Position numbers and translations under genes: made by a program. The notes beneath the pieces were generated by a model. It saw nothing but the letters and a program-made list of their open reading frames with translations, had not been told where the DNA came from and searched no databases. Positions 32,264-35,953 of a stretch of DNA of 35,953 nucleotides are shown in pieces. Origin of the DNA: Chryseolinea sp. (GTDB taxonomy: Bacteria > Bacteroidota > Bacteroidia > Cytophagales > Cyclobacteriaceae). Position 1 is the first letter of the stretch. Every line of letters begins with the position of its first letter. The stretch covers positions 1-35,953 of the forward strand of contig JAICGJ010000042.1 in the NCBI GenBank assembly GCA_025923195.1, written 5' to 3'.

Positions 32264-33256
32264 CTATTGCTTCTTTTCCTTCAACCTTTTCTTCACAACA
32301 TCCACAGGATATTTCAACGCTAGTTTTCTGATCTCATACGTGAATTCGGCAAAGGTTTCCTCCCACAGTTTTGATTCTTCCGGCTCATACTCGTAAAATC
32401 CTTTGCCATTAGCTACACCTTTTCCGCCTGCTTTTACAATATCATCAATCAGTTTTGGGACTTCCACCTTGTTGGAAAGCGTGGGAAACAGATCCTTCAT
32501 CACAGTATGATAAGCTGGCACGCCCGTCAGATCCATCCATCTGAAGACGCCGACTAATGTCATCCAATAGCCCGCGTTGTTCCTGCAAGCGCGATCTACG
32601 TCTTCAACACTTGCGTATCCATTTTCAACCAGGTTAAATGCCTCCCGATACATGGCATACATTAGCCGGTTCGTTATAAAACCGCGGATATCTTTTAGCA
32701 ACAAGGTCGGTTCTTTTTGCCAATGGTGAGCGAGGTCATAAAGGTATCTGCCTTTTTCCTTCTCACTCATCTCGCCGCATATTATTTCAAGAAATCTTGT
32801 GGTATGAGAAGGTTCAAGCCAGTGCAAACCAAAGAACCTTTCTGGATGCCGGGTATTTTTTTGCAACACGCTTATCGGTATGGCAGATGTATTGCTCGTC
32901 AGCAGGGCCTCTCTGGAAACGACCTCTTCGATTTTTTTGTATACGTCTTTTTTTATATCCAGGTTCTCAATGATACACTCCAGTACCAATCGACAGTCTG
33001 CAAGTTTTTTATAGTCATCGGTAATAATAAGATTCGACAAATAGTACTTCGGCACATGGTTAGTAAGGCCTTCGTGATATGCTCCTTGTAAGTGTTCCTG
33101 TATGCGGTCCAGAGCATGATCCAGATCTGCAGGCAGCGGAGCGACAGCGACCACAGGATGATTTGCCATGAGCAGGCAAGTTGCTATGCTGCATCCCATC
33201 AAACCGAGTCCTACGATGCCAACCTGGATATCTTTTGTATTGATCTCTGCTTTCAT
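32264..33256 (-). CDS. 3-hydroxyacyl-CoA dehydrogenase family protein
   Basis: A 330-residue protein from ATG 33256 (MKAEINTKDIQVGIVGLGLMG); an ATG at 33298 would add 14 residues without family features, so the start is uncertain. The NAD-binding motif is V-G-L-G-L-M-G. L-E-C-I-I-E-N-L-D-I-K-K-D and L-T-S-N-T-S-A-I-P-I-S are classic for the HAD fold. The catalytic histidine region reads F-F-G-L-H-W-L-E-P-S-H, a variant of the usual H-F-F-N-P. The C-terminal dimerisation half has I-T-N-R-L-M-Y-A-M-Y-R-E-A. It oxidises a 3-hydroxyacyl-CoA or a related hydroxy acid; no other beta-oxidation genes are adjacent. Confidence 0.88.
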   Translation of the reverse strand: MKAEINTKDIQVGIVGLGLMGCSIATCLLMANHPVVAVAPLPADLDHALDRIQEHLQGAYHEGLTNHVPKYYLSNLIITDDYKKLADCRLVLECIIENLDIKKDVYKKIEEVVSREALLTSNTSAIPISVLQKNTRHPERFFGLHWLEPSHTTRFLEIICGEMSEKEKGRYLYDLAHHWQKEPTLLLKDIRGFITNRLMYAMYREAFNLVENGYASVEDVDRACRNNAGYWMTLVGVFRWMDLTGVPAYHTVMKDLFPTLSNKVEVPKLIDDIVKAGGKGVANGKGFYEYEPEESKLWEETFAEFTYEIRKLALKYPVDVVKKRLKEKKQ

Positions 33257-33462
33257 GTTATTTGATTCTTGTTTGTTATTAACATCATTGCCTAACATTT
33301 CCTTCGCTCTTTGTGAAACGTGTTAGATGTCAAGCCCTCGAAAAGGTGACCGAATTTGAAATTTAGAAACTAGTACGACGAAAACACTCATTCCAAATAA
33401 ATAAATTATAGGCCACCTGGCGTATATTTAGGTTTCGTCAAGAATATTAATAGTGGATTCAT

Positions 33463-33936
33463 ATGTCTATGCACAAACTATTTGTAATCATGGTGATGCT
33501 CCTGACAGTCTTCTGGTCTTGCTCCGATAACCGGGGCGCACAGGATGTTGCCAGCGAAATTTCTGAGATCAAGCGGCTCAGTGCAGTACGCGCGAAAGCG
33601 TTCAACGACGGGAATGCCGACGTTATAGCCGAAGCATTTGCTGAAAACGGTATTCTGATGCCTCCAGATATGAGATCCATGAAGGGACGGGAAGCAGTGC
33701 GCACATATTATCAGAGCATTTTTGATCAATACAGGACCTTTCTAGAGAGCGGCTACGAGGAAATTAAGGTTTCGGTCGACATTGCCTATGGTGTAGGTTA
33801 TGCAAAGGTGAAACTCGTTCCCCATAGCGGGGGTGACACGGTTCTATCAACGGCAAAGTACATCAACATCCTTCAGCGTCAGGATGACGGATCATGGTTG
33901 ACAACGTATGACATCTGGAACGCGAATGGACAGTGA
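33463..33936 (+). CDS. DUF4440/SnoaL-like lipoprotein
   Basis: A 157-residue lipoprotein with lipobox LTVFWSC, Cys20; a second ATG two codons in is an equally possible start. The domain I-S-E-I-K-R-L-S-A-V-R-A-K-A-F-N-D-G-N-A-D, A-E-A-F-A-E-N-G-I-L-M-P-P-D-M, K-G-R-E-A-V-R-T-Y-Y, and C-terminal L-Q-R-Q-D-D-G-S-W-L-T-T-Y-D-I-W-N is the DUF4440/ketosteroid-isomerase-like pattern. Function is unknown. It is unlinked to the other two NTF2-like genes of the window, and sequence similarity among the three is low. Confidence 0.82.
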   Translation: MSMHKLFVIMVMLLTVFWSCSDNRGAQDVASEISEIKRLSAVRAKAFNDGNADVIAEAFAENGILMPPDMRSMKGREAVRTYYQSIFDQYRTFLESGYEEIKVSVDIAYGVGYAKVKLVPHSGGDTVLSTAKYINILQRQDDGSWLTTYDIWNANGQ

Positions 33937-34003
33937 ACGGAGTGGTCTGCAAAGTCAACAACGCCAGTAACCAAAAATGCCAGCGCAGTAAAATTTTCTA
34001 TTT

Positions 34004-34156
34004 TCATTTCTCAAAGCTGTGACCTTGCCGGTCCGGTTTTTCTTTATCTGATAACTTTTCGCGTCGTTCCTCTCTTGGCTCCCAATCCTCTTTTGGAAAA
34101 AAGAGCCTAACAATCTTATGAATTGCGACCTCAATTATCGCAGCAAGAAATTCCAT
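34004..34156 (-). CDS. Possible 50-residue protein with amphipathic N-terminal helix and charged tail
   Basis: From ATG 34156 the frame gives M-E-F-L-A-A-I-I-E-V-A-I-H-K-I-V-R-L-F-F-P followed by a highly charged tail (E-D-W-E-P-R-E-E-R-R-E-K-L-S-D-K-E-K-P-D). A longer in-frame extension to 34369 would need a TTG start and has no family features. The composition suggests a real small protein, possibly membrane-associated. No family is recognised. Confidence 0.4.
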   Translation of the reverse strand: MEFLAAIIEVAIHKIVRLFFPKEDWEPREERREKLSDKEKPDRQGHSFEK

Positions 34157-34381
34157 GTTATAATATACGAAAATGAAAGTATACCACAAGGTATTGATGC
34201 GCCGATGCGCTGCGGAAAGGTGGGTCAACAAGAACACAAAGCCGGACAGTATTCCTCTTATTTTAATAGCTATGGAGATCCGCTCAGTGCATTCATCTTT
34301 GATCCCAAAGGTGCGGATATCCAACCATGCCGCCGTCGCGCGCCTATCTTCCAGCGTATTTTTAGTCAAGGCGAATTTGGG

Positions 34382-34579
34382 GGCTGACTAAAAAGACTTA
34401 CTCTAAAAATTACACCCAAATTTTATACGCATTCTACTTCGTGATTTCTTTGTGTCCCGTTACCTCCGTGGCAAAATGAGGTGTTCAGGGACACAAAGAC
34501 GCGGAAGACATAAAGAAACCGCTAAGGTGCATCAAATAAAATTTATGAGAGAAATTACAACTCGACTTTTTAGTCAGCC
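34382..34579. mobile_element. MITE-like inverted-repeat element
   Basis: A 198-bp noncoding block bounded by perfect 14-bp inverted repeats, GGCTGACTAAAAAG (34382-34395) and CTTTTTAGTCAGCC (34566-34579). A second inverted pair, CTTTGTGTCCC (34448-34458) and GGGACACAAAG (34488-34498), makes an inner hairpin. A third end-like copy, TTTTTAGTCA (34359-34368), lies just outside to the left. There is no transposase and no clear target duplication. The inner sequence resembles intergenic repeats dispersed in many genomes; I cannot count copies here. Confidence 0.6.
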
Positions 34580-34647
34580 AAGGCATTCCCTTGCATTTTT
34601 TTTGCATTTGGATCGCTACTAAATTTTTCGTCTTATATTGAGCTACC

Positions 34648-35667
34648 TTGAAGAACCCGATGTCACGTTGTAAGTCTCCGTTTCTGTTCGTTTGCTTTTT
34701 AATCCTGCCCGCTACCTTGGCCGGACAAGATCTGTTATCTATGCAAAAAACAGCAGATGATTGGGAATATTCCTGCCGGAACGAATTGCACATTGAGCCG
34801 GGCACGCTGCCCTGGATCATTTTTTATGACAGCGTAAATGCCTGGCATATCAACCCCGAAGTAGCGCTGCTACCCGCACATAAAAAACTCGCCTCGTCAA
34901 TACGTTTTGCAGGTATAGACTATTCGTTGTTTCGCGTGAATCACGATGAAAAGCTTTGGGTCCCTGAACGCGAGCCGATTAATGTAAAGACCCGCAGCGT
35001 GGCCACTATGCCCATGAGCGATAATAAGAAAACCTTTTTCATTTCTCCTGTTCCCGCATATTTCCATACCCTTGCGCCCCCCGATCAGGCTTTTTTTCTC
35101 GACCTGCTCCTGACAGGGTTAATCATCCATGAACTTACCCACACGCGGCAACTGCCATTCGCAGTTTCACAGATCCTTGATGCACAAAAGAAATATAAAC
35201 TGCCGGAGAGCATTGATGACAACAGTATCGAAAGAACATTTGAAAACAATGAAGCATACAAAGCATTGTTTTTTAAGGAAAAGACGCATCTGTGGAATGC
35301 CGCGATGACCGACAACCTCGACTCTTGTAAAGAGGAGTTAAAGATCGCACTGGACCTTGCTGCAGAACGGCAGCGTACATTCTTCGCTAAGGAAAATGAA
35401 GGGTACAAAAAACTCGATGATATTTTTCTCGCACTCGAGGGGTCTGCGATGTGGGCGCAATACAAGGCAACACTGAAATATGCTCCAGGTCAAACACCAA
35501 AGCAGACACTATTCTTTTTGATGCAATATGGTAACTCGTGGTCACAGGAAGAAGGCCTTGCGCTTTTCCTGATTATCGATAAGCTCCTTCCCGGTTGGCA
35601 GGGAAAATTTTTCAGTAAGGAGTTGCCTTCGCCTTTTGAATTGTTGAAGGAATATCTTTTAAAGTAG
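34648..35667 (+). CDS. Exported HExxH protein, gluzincin-like, family unknown
   Basis: A 339-residue protein with a signal peptide (P-F-L-F-V-C-F-L-I-L-P-A-T-L-A-G), possibly starting at the fifth residue instead. The metal motif H-E-L-T-H is at 161-165, in a hydrophobic helix (LLLTGLIIHELTH). E264 in L-A-L-E-G-S-A-M-W-A-Q-Y lies about 100 residues later and could be the third zinc ligand. The N-terminal part (40-135) is a beta-rich region before the helical zinc domain. A zinc-dependent peptidase or hydrolase in the periplasm is the best guess. No propeptide, peptidase neighbours or inhibitor gene are seen. Confidence 0.7.
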   Translation: MKNPMSRCKSPFLFVCFLILPATLAGQDLLSMQKTADDWEYSCRNELHIEPGTLPWIIFYDSVNAWHINPEVALLPAHKKLASSIRFAGIDYSLFRVNHDEKLWVPEREPINVKTRSVATMPMSDNKKTFFISPVPAYFHTLAPPDQAFFLDLLLTGLIIHELTHTRQLPFAVSQILDAQKKYKLPESIDDNSIERTFENNEAYKALFFKEKTHLWNAAMTDNLDSCKEELKIALDLAAERQRTFFAKENEGYKKLDDIFLALEGSAMWAQYKATLKYAPGQTPKQTLFFLMQYGNSWSQEEGLALFLIIDKLLPGWQGKFFSKELPSPFELLKEYLLK

Positions 35668-35953
35668 GCAATTAACCTTCCGCAGGTGATTGCGTCCAAA
35701 GCACCAATGAAAAGAGGGCATCTGCTTCTGCGGCAACGGGTGCTTACAATCAAACAACACGTCCTGTCAATTTCAGATTGCCGTGAGCACGTAGATTAAT
35801 ACACACAGCTACCTATATAAGATTATAACACAAATGGAGGCACTTTCCTTTCGGACAATAACGAACCAAGCATAATCACCTTAATGATTGGCAGAATAAT
35901 CCCGATTCAAAAGAATCTAAATAAGTTAAGGATCCCGAATCATCCCTTTCAAA
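35668..35953. other. Right-edge intergenic region
   Basis: The last 286 bp hold no supported feature. The few short frames are stop-rich, and no gene can be seen to continue out of the window. Confidence 0.5.

Larger units (their letters stand above)
33937..34647. other. Gap with one small ORF and a MITE-like element
   Basis: These 711 bp hold a 50-codon minus-strand ORF (34004-34156) and an inverted-repeat element (34382-34579), listed separately. The rest is noncoding as far as I can see. Confidence 0.55.

Noticed and set aside
34004-34369. 121-codon minus-strand frame as a full gene
   Set aside because: Needs a TTG start lying inside the extra repeat copy; only the last 50 codons look coding.
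34359-34395. TTTTTAGTCA / TGACTAAAAA hairpin as an intrinsic terminator
   Set aside because: The stem is AT-rich and has T on the outer 5' side and A on the outer 3' side, the reverse of a terminator; it is better explained as repeat ends.

Overview
The window looks like chromosome from a member of the Bacteroidota, most likely a Cytophagales-type soil or freshwater bacterium. Supporting signs are a TonB-dependent receptor with an N-terminal carboxypeptidase-regulatory-like domain, a histidine kinase with a two-component-regulator beta-propeller and Y_Y_Y domain, many small lipoproteins (several with an acidic stretch after the lipid-bearing cysteine), TAnnTTTG-type -7 promoter boxes and little use of Shine-Dalgarno sites. 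There is no rRNA, tRNA, CRISPR array or complete insertion sequence. The genus call is inference.

Left part (1-10.6 kb): the start of a J-domain protein, an NTF2-like protein and a quinone oxidoreductase, then signal transduction. A beta-propeller histidine kinase sits immediately before its NarL/LuxR-type response regulator on the minus strand. Divergent from it is a plus-strand set: an Rcp1-like single-domain response regulator, a YfiR-like periplasmic protein, and a CHASE8-like/HAMP/PAS histidine kinase that overlaps yfiR by ATGA. A receiver-first hybrid kinase converges on this set.

Centre (10.8-20.1 kb, all minus): two lipoproteins (a mutarotase-like one with a palindrome in its leader, and an NTF2-like one), then the most interesting unit of the window. 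This is a six-gene operon starting from a Fur-box-like palindrome that overlaps a -7 box: DUF4856 lipoprotein, imelysin-like lipoprotein, a full-length homologue of vitamin K-dependent gamma-carboxylase (HTTM family) that keeps the catalytic lysine, a FecA-like TonB receptor, a small lipoprotein and a DUF2231 membrane protein. I read it as an iron-responsive, cell-surface metal or heme uptake system with an unexplained carboxylase-like modification enzyme.

Right part (20.1-36 kb): DUF1801 and DUF1772 genes; a RibD/DHFR-like reductase with a DGPF/YciI protein and an ECF42-like sigma factor; a sulfur-type cluster with a Tat-exported DsrE-like protein, a second exported DsrE-like protein and a TsdA-like diheme cytochrome; a WcaI-like glycosyltransferase overlapping a CDP-paratose-2-epimerase-like SDR; a geranylgeranyl-reductase-family flavoprotein; an amidohydrolase lipoprotein; a 3-hydroxyacyl-CoA dehydrogenase; a DUF4440-like lipoprotein; a MITE-like inverted-repeat element; and an exported HExxH protein. 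The long gaps at 23.7-24.2, 26.4-26.8, 30.6-31.2 and 33.9-34.6 kb hold no convincing full-length gene, and two of them look like decayed coding sequence.
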